Below, in pieces: positions 1 to 8,839 of a DNA stretch of 20,105 nt (positions are counted from its first letter, which is position 1; every line of letters starts with the position of its first letter). The DNA is from SURF-24 sp964537965 (lineage in GTDB: Bacteria; Bacteroidota; Ignavibacteria; Ignavibacteriales; SURF-24). The notes under the pieces are model-generated. The model was not told the origin of the DNA. It saw only the letters and a program-made list of their open reading frames with translations, and did not search any database. The DNA lies in contig CAZIDB010000071.1 of NCBI GenBank assembly GCA_964537965.1, forward strand, positions 1 to 20,105, written 5' to 3'. Made by a program: the position numbers and the translations under genes.

Positions 1-216
1 GAAGATATTGGCGTTGTAGGATTTGATGATATCTTTGTAAGCCAGTTCCTTACTCCGCGTTTAACAACTGTTCACGTTCCTATTTTTGAAATTGGTAAAG
101 CAGCTGCCGAAATGCTTCTAAAAAAAATAGATATTAATAACCACGATGAAAACAATCACATCCGCATTACTACCGGAATAGTTGTTGGAAAATCGTGTAA
201 ACAAATGAACCAGTAA
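1..216 (+). CDS. LacI-family transcriptional regulator, C-terminal end (partial)
   Basis: The reading frame is open from the first base of the window and ends with TAA at 214-216, giving 71 residues. It begins EDIGVVGFDD, followed by a segment with LTTVHVP and then IGKAAAEMLL. This is the characteristic end of the periplasmic-binding-protein-like effector domain of LacI/GalR regulators (the IxVVGFDD motif, then 'P.LTTV..P...IG..A...L'). The DNA-binding helix-turn-helix lies outside the window. Family members are cytoplasmic dimers that bind an operator and release or grip it when a sugar binds. It ends 12 bases before the phosphorylase gene on the same strand, so it probably senses a sugar from this pathway and controls the genes downstream (inference). 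I see no clear LacI-type operator in the short gaps of the window. Confidence 0.9.
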   Translation, partial: EDIGVVGFDDIFVSQFLTPRLTTVHVPIFEIGKAAAEMLLKKIDINNHDENNHIRITTGIVVGKSCKQMNQ

Positions 217-228
217 TTCCCGGAATAA

Positions 229-2616
229 ATGATGAAACAATTTGATACTGACTATGGAAAATTTTCTGAAGATGGAAATGAATATATAATTAAAACTCCG
301 GCAACACCTAAGCCATGGATTAATATTATTTCTAATGGTGATTATGGACTTGTTGTATCTCAGTCCGGCGGAGGATTTAGCTGGCAAACTCACTCGGAAT
401 TTAACAGACTGACGAGATGGCATCAGGACCTGGTACAGGATAACTGGGGCAAGTACATATACATCAAAAATAATGATACCAATGAAATATGGAGCCCAAC
501 CTGGCAACCTGTTAAGACAGAACTTGATTCTTACGAGTGCAGATATGGATTTGGTTACAGCGTCTTTACAACTGAGTATAAAGGAATTAAAGTTGAACTG
601 ACAATCTTTGTCCCGTTCGATGATTCGCTTGAAATATGGGATATTAAAATTTTTAATCAAACTCAGAATAAAATTGATCTTTCCTTCTTTACATATTTTG
701 AATGGTGTCTCGGTTCCTCTGCAGATCATCACAGAGAATTCCACAGAACTTTTATTGAGACTAAGTTTGATAAAAAATTAAATTCAATTGTTACCGGAAA
801 AAGAATTTGGGAAATTCCTCTTGGAGACAGAGGCCATTGGAATATTGAATATGAATATAAAGGATTTTTTGCCTGCAGTAAAAAGGCAACTTCATTTGAA
901 TGCGACAAAGAGAAATTCCTTGGGCAATACGGGAGTGTATCTTCACCTAAAGCAATTATTGAAAATAAACTTTCTAACACAAGCGGAATCTGGTATGATC
1001 CAATCGGTTCATTAAAGATTGATATTCAATTAAATGAAAACGAAGTAGACAGGTTTGCATTTTATCTTGGTTTGAAAAAAAATGAAAATGAAATTGCACC
1101 AACATTAAAAAAATATAAATCCTACAAGCTAATTGATAAGGCACTTGAATATGTAAAATCAAGATGGCAGGAAATGTTTGCAACGCTTGAAGTTCAGACT
1201 CCTGATGATGCAATGAATCTTCTTGTTAATAAATGGTTGCGTTACCAGGCAATTACAGGAAGACTTTGGGGAAGATCTGCTTACTATCAGCAGAGTGGTG
1301 CGTTCGGATTCAGAGATCAGTTACAAGACAGTTTAGTTTTCCTACCTATTGATACTTCATTAACAGAAAAACAAATTAAGCTGCATGCCCGTCATCAATT
1401 TAAAGATGGAACAGTTCTGCACTGGTGGCACCCGATTAGCGAAACAGGACTTGCAACCAAAATGACTGACGACTTACTCTGGCTTCCATTTTTATTAATT
1501 CATTACCTGTATGAGACAAACAATTATAAATTCTTAGATACAAAAGAACCGTATTATGATGATCCGAAAAAATCAGATTCATTATTCGAGCACTCAAAGA
1601 ATGCAATTAACAGGGTGCTGAAGAGATTAAGCAAACGCGGCTTACCCTTAATTGGCGCAGGCGACTGGAATGATGGTTTAAGCGCAGTTGGTCTTGATAT
1701 GAAAGGCGAATCAATCTGGTTGGCAGAATTTCTCTACTACATCTTAATTAATTTTGAAAAGATTGCACGGAAAAAAGGAAAGAAAAGATTAGCGGAAAGA
1801 TATTCTGAAAAAGCAAAAGAGCTGAAGAAGTCATTTGATAAATATGCGTGGGATGGTGATTGGTTCTGGCGAGCAACAAAAGACAGCGGCAAAAAAATTG
1901 GCAGCGCAGAAAATAAAGAAGGAAAAATTTATCTCAATGCTCAATCCTGGGCAGTGATAAGTGAAATCACTTCAGAAGAGTACAAACAAAAAGCTATGGA
2001 TGCTGTACGTACTCATCTTGTAAAAGATATTGGTCCGGTTCTTCTTTACCCGGCTTATACAAAACCAGATAAATACATTGGATATCTTTCCCGTTATGCT
2101 GCGGGTAAAAGAGAAAATGGTGGTGTATATATGCACGCAGCTACATGGTCAATCTGGGCTTATTCGTTGTTGAAAAGAAGTGATGATGCTTATGATATGT
2201 TTAAAAGAATTTGCCCGGTATACAATGGAATGAATCCCGATAAATGGAAGGCAGAGCCTTACGTTAATCCGGGTAATATTGATGGACCTCAGTCAGTATT
2301 TTATGGAATGGGTGGCTGGACTTGGTATACCGGTTCGGCATCCTGGTACCAGAAAGTATGTGTTGATTGGATACTTGGTATCCGCGCATCAGAAGAAGGA
2401 TTGATTATTGATCCGAGCATTCCAAAAGAATGGAAAGAGTATTCCGTTAAAAGAACTTTCCGTAGTACAGTTTATAATATTAAAGTTCTTAACCCGGAAA
2501 AGGTTTCCTGCGGAGTAAAATCAATTACCATTGACGGGACAAAGATAGAATCAAATTATTTAATTAAGCCGGTTAATAAAAAACATGTAAGTGTTGAAGT
2601 GATTCTTGGAAAATAG
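229..2616 (+). CDS. GH94 family glycoside phosphorylase (cellobiose/chitobiose phosphorylase-like)
   Basis: A 795-residue protein without a signal peptide, so cytoplasmic. GH94 enzymes split beta-linked disaccharides or oligosaccharides with phosphate and release a sugar 1-phosphate. The N-terminal beta-sandwich (about 1-290) carries family wording such as PWINII, SGGGFSW and IWSPTWQPVKTELDSYECRYG. The (alpha/alpha)6 barrel follows from about 320. GDWNDG lies at 478-483; by comparison with characterised members D482 is the likely catalytic acid. H636 (in VYMHAATW) and T701-G702 (WYTGSASW) match the positions of the phosphate-binding His and Thr-Gly. Length fits cellobiose or chitobiose phosphorylase (about 800 residues) and is shorter than the 1,2-beta-oligoglucan phosphorylases I know (about 1,100). 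The substrate cannot be read from sequence alone. There are two adjacent ATGs at 229 and 232; no strong ribosome binding site is visible. It follows the regulator by 12 bases. Confidence 0.93.
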   Translation: MMKQFDTDYGKFSEDGNEYIIKTPATPKPWINIISNGDYGLVVSQSGGGFSWQTHSEFNRLTRWHQDLVQDNWGKYIYIKNNDTNEIWSPTWQPVKTELDSYECRYGFGYSVFTTEYKGIKVELTIFVPFDDSLEIWDIKIFNQTQNKIDLSFFTYFEWCLGSSADHHREFHRTFIETKFDKKLNSIVTGKRIWEIPLGDRGHWNIEYEYKGFFACSKKATSFECDKEKFLGQYGSVSSPKAIIENKLSNTSGIWYDPIGSLKIDIQLNENEVDRFAFYLGLKKNENEIAPTLKKYKSYKLIDKALEYVKSRWQEMFATLEVQTPDDAMNLLVNKWLRYQAITGRLWGRSAYYQQSGAFGFRDQLQDSLVFLPIDTSLTEKQIKLHARHQFKDGTVLHWWHPISETGLATKMTDDLLWLPFLLIHYLYETNNYKFLDTKEPYYDDPKKSDSLFEHSKNAINRVLKRLSKRGLPLIGAGDWNDGLSAVGLDMKGESIWLAEFLYYILINFEKIARKKGKKRLAERYSEKAKELKKSFDKYAWDGDWFWRATKDSGKKIGSAENKEGKIYLNAQSWAVISEITSEEYKQKAMDAVRTHLVKDIGPVLLYPAYTKPDKYIGYLSRYAAGKRENGGVYMHAATWSIWAYSLLKRSDDAYDMFKRICPVYNGMNPDKWKAEPYVNPGNIDGPQSVFYGMGGWTWYTGSASWYQKVCVDWILGIRASEEGLIIDPSIPKEWKEYSVKRTFRSTVYNIKVLNPEKVSCGVKSITIDGTKIESNYLIKPVNKKHVSVEVILGK

Positions 2617-2649
2617 TTTTATGCAAAAAGTAAAACAGAATTTTAAAAG

Positions 2650-4782
2650 ATGAATAACGATAACAAAAATATAGTTTCTCTCAACGGCGAATGGAATTTT
2701 ATTCCTGATGAAGAAATGAAACTTCAGGTTGAAGAAGTAATTGAAATGTTCGGGAAAGAAAAGGGTCATCGGGCAATGTTGATTCCTAACAACTGGCAGT
2801 TGGGAGGACTTAATAATTTCTCCGGCGCTGTCTGGTTTATTCAATCTTATGATTTTGCAGATTCAACCGATTCATTAAATATTCTTAAGTTCAACGGAGT
2901 TGATTATAATGCTGATGTCTGGCTGAATCAAAAATATATTGGTCACCACGAAGGTTATTTCCAGCAATTTTACTTTGATATTTCTACTTCAATTAAGAAT
3001 GGCAATAATCTTTTAATTGTGAAAGTATCTTCGCCCAAAGAAGAACCCAAAACTGTTTGGCCATTAAAAAAGAAATTGATTAAAGGAATTTTTAATCATC
3101 ACGATTGCAGACCTGGAGCATGGAGTTTTGAATATGGGCAGGATTTGAATACTGGCGGAATATGGAATGATGTTTTTATTGAACGATGTAAGAATATCTA
3201 TATTGATAGCATTCAAGTCACTCCAAAGCTGAATGATAAAAGAAACGCCGCTTCAATAAAAGTTGTGATTGATTATGAACTGAATCTGAATACTCCAATA
3301 AATGATGATGTACTTATTCAGTTCGTTTCTCCTTCGGGTGAAATAATTGAAAAGAAAATTCAACTTGAGTTCCAACCCGGAAAGAATCAATTAATTTTTG
3401 TCCAGACAATTCATCAGCCTGAATTGTGGTGGAGTTGGGATACCGGTGATCAGAACTTTTATCAATTAAAGTTAAAGAGTGAAAGTATAAACGAGAAACA
3501 TGTACAGTTTGGAATCCGTGATGTTAAGCTTGATGAACAAGAACAATTTTATCTTAATGGTGAAAAACTTTTCCTCCGCGGAACCAACATAATACCAACA
3601 CAATGGTTAAGTGATTTTACAAAAGAAAAAATTCATTCTCTCGTTTCTTTAATGAAGGAAGCGAATATAAATATTGTTCGCGTTCATGCCCATGTTAGCA
3701 GGAAAGAGTTTTATGAAGAATGCGATAAGCAGGGAATTTTAATCTGGCAGGATTTTTCTCTTCAATGGACTTACGATGAATCTGAAGAGTTTGCAGCAAA
3801 TGCTGTAAAGCAGATCAAAGAAATGACGAAGCAACTGAATAACTATTCTTCAATTGCATTCTGGTGCTGCCACAACGAACCAGGCGACCAGATTAAAACT
3901 CTTGACCCGCTTTTATATGATGCTGTTTTATCTGAAGACACTTCAAGAATTATCCGTCTTGCTTCAAATTATGAAGAGCACGCTTATGACGGCTGGTACT
4001 GGGGAAACAAAGAACATTATGCTGCTGCACCAATGGGTCCTTTGGTAACAGAGTTTGGTGCACAAGCAATTCTCGGAATTAAATCTCTTCAAAAATTTAT
4101 GACTGACGATGAGATTTATAAACCTGATTGGAAAAAATGGAAGTACCATGATTTTCAATATGAACAAACTTTTCATATCGCAGGAATTGAACCGGGGAAT
4201 GATGTGAATGAGTTAATTGATAATTCACAGAATTACCAGTCAGAACTACTTCAGGCATCAATTGATTTTTACAGGCGCAAAAAGTTTAATGGTATAAACG
4301 GCATATTCCAGTTTATGTTTGTTGATTGCTGGCCTTCAATTACATGGTCCGTAATTGATTATTACGGTGAAAAGAAGAAGGGCTTTTATACATTGAAGAA
4401 TGCGTACCAACCTGTATATGTTTCCTTAAGGATGCGTCAGACAAAATATTTCCCGGATGGCAAACTTAATTTTGATTTGTGGATAATCAATGATTTACTC
4501 GAATCATTTGATAACCTTTCGCTTAGAATTTATTTTGATGAAACTATAATTCATCAGATTTATTACCTGAAACTTCTTCCAAATGATGTTCAGTTTATTG
4601 ATTGGGAAAAACTAATGCTTGATCTCCCTGTTGGTACAGCAAATGGTGAACACCGGATTTATGTTGAACTGTTTGATGAACAATCTTTAAAAGTAATTTC
4701 CAATAATTCATCGCGGATATTAATTACATCTAAAAAAGAAATTGAGTATGTAAAAAGTGAAATTGAAAAGGGAGTTATATGA
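2650..4782 (+). CDS. GH2 family exo-beta-glycosidase, beta-mannosidase-like
   Basis: A 710-residue protein with no signal peptide, therefore probably cytoplasmic, acting on imported oligosaccharides. The N-terminal sugar-binding domain (from LNGEWNF at about 11-17, to about 190) is followed by an immunoglobulin-like domain and a TIM barrel from about 300 (FYLNGEKLFLRGTN). The acid/base glutamate is E410 in CHNEP, and the probable nucleophile is E468 in VTEFGAQ. LIWQDF before the acid/base is typical of the beta-mannosidase branch of GH2 rather than LacZ. At 710 residues it is shorter than many beta-mannosidases (about 850), and only 58 residues separate the two glutamates, so the loops are short. 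Beta-mannosidase, beta-glucosidase and other exo activities are all possible. It starts 33 bases after the phosphorylase, and its stop overlaps the next start by four bases (ATGA), which suggests coupled translation. Confidence 0.88.
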   Translation: MNNDNKNIVSLNGEWNFIPDEEMKLQVEEVIEMFGKEKGHRAMLIPNNWQLGGLNNFSGAVWFIQSYDFADSTDSLNILKFNGVDYNADVWLNQKYIGHHEGYFQQFYFDISTSIKNGNNLLIVKVSSPKEEPKTVWPLKKKLIKGIFNHHDCRPGAWSFEYGQDLNTGGIWNDVFIERCKNIYIDSIQVTPKLNDKRNAASIKVVIDYELNLNTPINDDVLIQFVSPSGEIIEKKIQLEFQPGKNQLIFVQTIHQPELWWSWDTGDQNFYQLKLKSESINEKHVQFGIRDVKLDEQEQFYLNGEKLFLRGTNIIPTQWLSDFTKEKIHSLVSLMKEANINIVRVHAHVSRKEFYEECDKQGILIWQDFSLQWTYDESEEFAANAVKQIKEMTKQLNNYSSIAFWCCHNEPGDQIKTLDPLLYDAVLSEDTSRIIRLASNYEEHAYDGWYWGNKEHYAAAPMGPLVTEFGAQAILGIKSLQKFMTDDEIYKPDWKKWKYHDFQYEQTFHIAGIEPGNDVNELIDNSQNYQSELLQASIDFYRRKKFNGINGIFQFMFVDCWPSITWSVIDYYGEKKKGFYTLKNAYQPVYVSLRMRQTKYFPDGKLNFDLWIINDLLESFDNLSLRIYFDETIIHQIYYLKLLPNDVQFIDWEKLMLDLPVGTANGEHRIYVELFDEQSLKVISNNSSRILITSKKEIEYVKSEIEKGVI

Positions 4783-7187
4783 GAAGATACTTACTGCTTA
4801 CAGCTTTATTAATAATTACTGCAAATTCATTAGCCCAGGATTTTGTTTTCTTTAATGACAGCCCCAACAGTACTTACTATGATGCAAGCTGGGGATACGC
4901 AAATTCACCAAGCACTTTAGAAAGAGTAAACAGCAGCAAATTTCCGGTGGATGTTACACACCAATACCTTGGATTAAACTGCCTGAAACTGAAATGGAAA
5001 TCAAGCTCCGGAGGTGACTGGGGAATTGCAGTTGCTGATCCTGATTGGTCCCCGCATGATATAACAACTAAAGATTATATTACTTTCTGGGTATATACTG
5101 AAAGCGCAATCTCAAATGTTGATTTGCCGTTGATGTACCTGGAAGATACCGGCAATACAAAATCTCCTAAACAAAATATTTCAGGTTATGCGCAATCAAT
5201 TCCTGCAAATGAATGGACAAAAATTACAGTACCGCTAAACATTTTTATCCAGTCACCCGGTAGTGTAAATATGACTATTATAAAAACAGTATTCTTCGGC
5301 CAGTCAACTTCAGACGGAGTTGAACATACTTTGTATCTTGATGAATTAAGGATGATTAAATCGGTTGAAGCTGATACGATTCCTCCTTCTGCCCCGGTTA
5401 TTATTTTCGCAAAAGGATTTGATCGTCATTTTGATGTTAGCTGGACATTCAATCCGGAACCTGATATTGCCGGGTACAGAATTTATCAACTTGAAGATTC
5501 AGTTTATAAAATTGTTGGTGAGGCGCGAAGCGAAGAAAATTTCTTCTCTCATTACATTGGTTTACCATATAAGACTAACACTTATAAAGTTCTTGCTTAT
5601 GATTCTTCCGGTAATCAATCAGAATTAAGCGCCGAAGTTTCAACCGCTACAAAACAACTTACCGATGATGAATTACTTGATATGGTACAGGAAGCAACAT
5701 TCAGATATTTCTGGGATTATGCTCACCCGGTATCTGGTTTGTCAAGAGAACGAAGAGGTTCAGCTGATGTTGTTACAAGCGGTGGAAGTGGCTTTGGTAT
5801 TATGGCAATTCCAGTTGGAGTAGAAAGAGGTTTTATTACAAGAGATCAGGCAGTTGAACGAATGCTTAAGATATTAAATTTTCTTAACACGAAAGCAGAT
5901 AGATTCCATGGGGCATTTTCGCATTGGTTAAACGGTACAACAGGCAAGGCAATTCCATTTTCTACAAAAGATAACGGCGGTGATCTTGTTGAAACCGCCT
6001 ATATGATTCAAGGTTTGCTTACTGTTAGGCAATATTTCAATCAAAATAATTCTGATGAAGAACAAATAAGAAATCTTTGCACTTCAATATGGGAAGCTGT
6101 TGAATGGGATTGGTACCGGAGGTTCACTACAAGTAACTATTTATACTGGCACTGGTCACCCAATTATAACTGGGATATGAACATGACAATTCAGGGACCG
6201 AATGAAGCAATGATTGTTTATCTTCTTGCAATCGCTTCTCCGACTCATCCGGTGCCTTCTACTTTATATTTGAATGGTTGGGCAGCAAGTGCAAACTATA
6301 AAAACGGAAAAACATTTTATGGAATTCCATTATATGTCGGCTGGAACTATGGCGGTCCGTTATTCTTTTCTCATTATTCTTTTCTTGGATTTGATCCGAG
6401 AGGCAGGAAAGATAAGTTTACAAATTACTTCGTCAACAATAGAAATCATACATTAATTAATAGAGCTTACTGCGCAGCAAATCCAAAACATTATTCCGGT
6501 TACAGTGCAGTGACCTGGGGTTTAACAGCAAGCGACGATCCCTTTGGTTATAGCGCTCATGAACCAACCAATGATAATGGAACAATAACTCCAAGCGCTG
6601 CTTTATCATCTTATGCGTATACACCGGAAGAATCAATGAGTGCACTTAAAAGTTTTTATTTTACTTATGGTGATAAAATCTGGGGAGCATACGGATTTAC
6701 CGATGCCTTTAATGTAAGCAATAACTGGTATGCTGATAGTTATATTGCAATAGACCAGGGACCAATAATTCTGATGATGGAGAATCAGAGAAGTGAATTG
6801 CTGTGGAAAAATTTCATGGCAAACCCGGAAATTCAACCTATGCTTGATGCAATTGGTTTTGTGGCAGACACCAACTCAACCGATGTTGATCCTGATATTA
6901 ATAAAGATTTATCGTTCAGGCTTTTGGGAAATTATCCGAATCCGTTTAATCCTTCAACAAAAATTAAGTTCTCACTTAATAATGCCCAGGGTATCCGGGT
7001 AATAATTTATGATATGCTCGGAAGAAGAATTAAGACTATGGAAAAAGAAAATTTAACTCCCGGTATACATGAAGTTGAATGGAACGGTAAAAATGAATTT
7101 GGAGAAGTTGTGAGTTCGGGTGTTTATCTCTATTCAGTTAAAGGAACAGAAAAATCATTAACAGGGAAGTTGATTCTTCAAAAATAA
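4779..7187 (+). CDS. Secreted GH144-like endo-beta-1,2-glucanase (glycoamylase domain, PF10091) with CBM-like, FnIII and T9SS sorting domains
   Basis: An 802-residue multidomain secreted protein. A signal peptide (about 1-19, ending SLAQ) leads into a beta-sandwich that looks like a carbohydrate-binding module (about 20-195, ending in LYLDELRM). An FnIII domain follows at about 202-291 (GYRIYQ...YKVLAYDSSGNQS). The catalytic domain runs from about 294 to 690 with strong family wording: FRYFWDYA, GFGIMAIPVGVERGFITR, FHGAFSHWLNG, GGDLVETAYMIQGLL, GGPLFFSHYSFLGFDPRG and AIDQGPIILMMENQRS. This is the glycoamylase/GH144 family, whose characterised members are endo-beta-1,2-glucanases. The C-terminus (717-802, GNYPNPFNPS to LILQK) is a T9SS sorting domain, so the enzyme should be exported and surface-attached or released. 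The start is fixed by the ATGA overlap with the GH2 gene and a GGGAG at about 4770. Substrate is inferred from the family only. Confidence 0.88.
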   Translation: MRRYLLLTALLIITANSLAQDFVFFNDSPNSTYYDASWGYANSPSTLERVNSSKFPVDVTHQYLGLNCLKLKWKSSSGGDWGIAVADPDWSPHDITTKDYITFWVYTESAISNVDLPLMYLEDTGNTKSPKQNISGYAQSIPANEWTKITVPLNIFIQSPGSVNMTIIKTVFFGQSTSDGVEHTLYLDELRMIKSVEADTIPPSAPVIIFAKGFDRHFDVSWTFNPEPDIAGYRIYQLEDSVYKIVGEARSEENFFSHYIGLPYKTNTYKVLAYDSSGNQSELSAEVSTATKQLTDDELLDMVQEATFRYFWDYAHPVSGLSRERRGSADVVTSGGSGFGIMAIPVGVERGFITRDQAVERMLKILNFLNTKADRFHGAFSHWLNGTTGKAIPFSTKDNGGDLVETAYMIQGLLTVRQYFNQNNSDEEQIRNLCTSIWEAVEWDWYRRFTTSNYLYWHWSPNYNWDMNMTIQGPNEAMIVYLLAIASPTHPVPSTLYLNGWAASANYKNGKTFYGIPLYVGWNYGGPLFFSHYSFLGFDPRGRKDKFTNYFVNNRNHTLINRAYCAANPKHYSGYSAVTWGLTASDDPFGYSAHEPTNDNGTITPSAALSSYAYTPEESMSALKSFYFTYGDKIWGAYGFTDAFNVSNNWYADSYIAIDQGPIILMMENQRSELLWKNFMANPEIQPMLDAIGFVADTNSTDVDPDINKDLSFRLLGNYPNPFNPSTKIKFSLNNAQGIRVIIYDMLGRRIKTMEKENLTPGIHEVEWNGKNEFGEVVSSGVYLYSVKGTEKSLTGKLILQK

Positions 7188-7197
7188 TTTAATAAAG

Positions 7198-8835
7198 ATG
7201 AAGGGTAGAAAAGTAAATATCACTCTGTTGTTGGCATTTGTAGTGCTTGTAAGCGTTACTGCTTTTTCATTTACAAATAATGAAAAGAGAGTAAAAGAAT
7301 TGCCGGTGATGCAGTTAGGTGAAGTGAATTCCTCTTCCGAATTAAGTTCGGTTACAGTCTCATCAGATCATAATGTGCAATCTGTTCTGCTGTACTTAAA
7401 GTGCATTCAGGATAGTTACTCAACGGACAAGTGGCTCGTACCTGCTATGGAAGATAATTCCGGTCAAACATTTAATAATGCATTAACAGCTATGGCTTTT
7501 ATATTGACAGGCGAAAAAGAAAGAGCCGAGAGAATTTTAAATTTCTATGCTGGCAGATCAGACACATTAAATACAATTCTAAATAAACAATCATTCTATT
7601 ATAATGGAGAAGCAAGAGGTTTTTACCAGAATGTTAATTTGGGTGGCGGTTCTTATAGCCCGTTTATTTGCGATAGATGGATGGGAGATAATGTATGGTT
7701 GCTTCTTGCATATAAATTTTATGAAAGCAAATATGGATTTAATGAAAAACCATCCTATGAATTTATAGCTCAGTCAATTAAAGAATTATTACTAAACTTT
7801 TATGTCGATGATCCGACCGGTCATGGTGGTTTTGTTAAACACGGCTGGCGTTGGGGACCAAGAGATTCTGCCATAATAAGAAATGATTATAAACTTCATG
7901 AAACAGATTCGCAAGGTAAACCTGTTGGTCACGAAGAAGGCAATATTGATGCTTATGCTGTTTTTAAAATAATCGGTGAAACGGAGAAGGCTGCGAAGAT
8001 AAAAGAATGGATTGATTACAGAATGTCTGAGCTTGAAAAAATTCCGAATGTAAGCCTGCCTTTGGATTTATATAGCTGGCGCTCACTGGCATTTACAGAT
8101 GATGGTGACTATTATAAAAATCTTGTCCTTGTTCCTGAAAATGATCCCAGGTTTAAAAAAGAAGTTTTATTCAATGGCAAAAAAGCTACAGGTTTTTATT
8201 CGTCTGCTGCTTCAGATATTCAAAATGTTTGGCTTGATGGATTGGGTCATATGGTTTGTGCATTTTATTCGGCAGGTTATAATGATAAAGCAGAATTCTA
8301 TTCAAACCAGTTAGATTCTTTTCTTATTGCAAGGACGATTAAAGGCACTTCATCTTTGGCACTTCCGTTTACCGCCAACACAACCGGCGGTTACAATTGG
8401 GTTGATATTACAAAAGGATTTTCATCTGCCTGTGCCTGGTATATTTTTGCCAAGTACGCTTTCAACCCGTTTAATTTTAAAACCACCGATACCGGTGAAA
8501 TTGATAACAGAGAAAGCAACAACATTTTATTTGAGCTTAAACAGAATTATCCTAACCCGTTCAATCCTAATACTAAAATAAAATATACAATTCCAGCCCC
8601 TCCATCCGCCATAGGCGGACTCCCCCAAGAGGAGGCTTTAGTTTCTCTTAAGGTTTTTGATATTCTTGGTAAGGAAATTTTTACTCTTGTTAACGAAGAA
8701 TGGGTAGCAGGTAATTATGAAGTTGAATTCTCTGCCACCAGTGGAAATGCTTCACTGCTTTCCAGTGGTATATATTTTTATGAATTACGTTCCGGAAATT
8801 TTGCTTCTACTAAAAAGATGATGCTGGTAAAGTAA
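7198..8835 (+). CDS. Secreted helical-barrel protein of unknown function with T9SS sorting domain
   Basis: A 545-residue protein. A signal peptide at about 1-25 (hydrophobic ITLLLAFVVLVSVTAF) is followed by a mostly helical region (about 55-420). It has the recurring aromatic-and-acid pattern of (alpha/alpha)-toroid glycan enzymes: FNNALTAMAFILTGEKERAERILNF, DRWMGDNVWLLLAYKFY, EEGNIDAYAVFKIIGE and NVWLDGLGHMVCAFYSAGY. I cannot place it in a named GH or PL family. The T9SS tail starts at N450 (NYPNPFNPN) and ends with KKMMLVK. Inside that tail, residues about 467-480 are encoded by a palindromic repeat inserted in frame (8595-8637). It lies 10 bases after the GH144-like gene, and both products should be exported by the same route, so a joint role in glycan attack or binding is likely (inference). 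No clear Shine-Dalgarno precedes the ATG. Confidence 0.75.
   Translation: MKGRKVNITLLLAFVVLVSVTAFSFTNNEKRVKELPVMQLGEVNSSSELSSVTVSSDHNVQSVLLYLKCIQDSYSTDKWLVPAMEDNSGQTFNNALTAMAFILTGEKERAERILNFYAGRSDTLNTILNKQSFYYNGEARGFYQNVNLGGGSYSPFICDRWMGDNVWLLLAYKFYESKYGFNEKPSYEFIAQSIKELLLNFYVDDPTGHGGFVKHGWRWGPRDSAIIRNDYKLHETDSQGKPVGHEEGNIDAYAVFKIIGETEKAAKIKEWIDYRMSELEKIPNVSLPLDLYSWRSLAFTDDGDYYKNLVLVPENDPRFKKEVLFNGKKATGFYSSAASDIQNVWLDGLGHMVCAFYSAGYNDKAEFYSNQLDSFLIARTIKGTSSLALPFTANTTGGYNWVDITKGFSSACAWYIFAKYAFNPFNFKTTDTGEIDNRESNNILFELKQNYPNPFNPNTKIKYTIPAPPSAIGGLPQEEALVSLKVFDILGKEIFTLVNEEWVAGNYEVEFSATSGNASLLSSGIYFYELRSGNFASTKKMMLVK
8595..8637. repeat. Nested palindromic repeat inside a T9SS tail coding region
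   Basis: The stretch has an outer inverted repeat (AGCCCCTCC at the left, GGAGGCT at the right) and an inner perfect stem TCCGCC-ATA-GGCGGA at 8605-8619. It is much more GC-rich than the flanking gene. It reads through in frame as about 14 codons (residues 467-480, APPSAIGGLPQEEA). The other T9SS tails in this window have no such residues at this place, between the IP of the first strand and the following SLKVFD-type strand. It looks like an inserted REP-like element. Confidence 0.7.
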
Positions 8836-8839
8836 GCTA

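Noticed and set aside
217..228. LacI operator in the gap before the GH94 gene
   Set aside because: The 12-base gap holds no palindrome of the LacI/GalR type. The operator is probably upstream of the window.
118..744. 208-residue open frame on the minus strand
   Set aside because: It lies opposite the regulator end and the GH94 gene, whose protein is clearly conserved. No domain and no ribosome binding site are visible.
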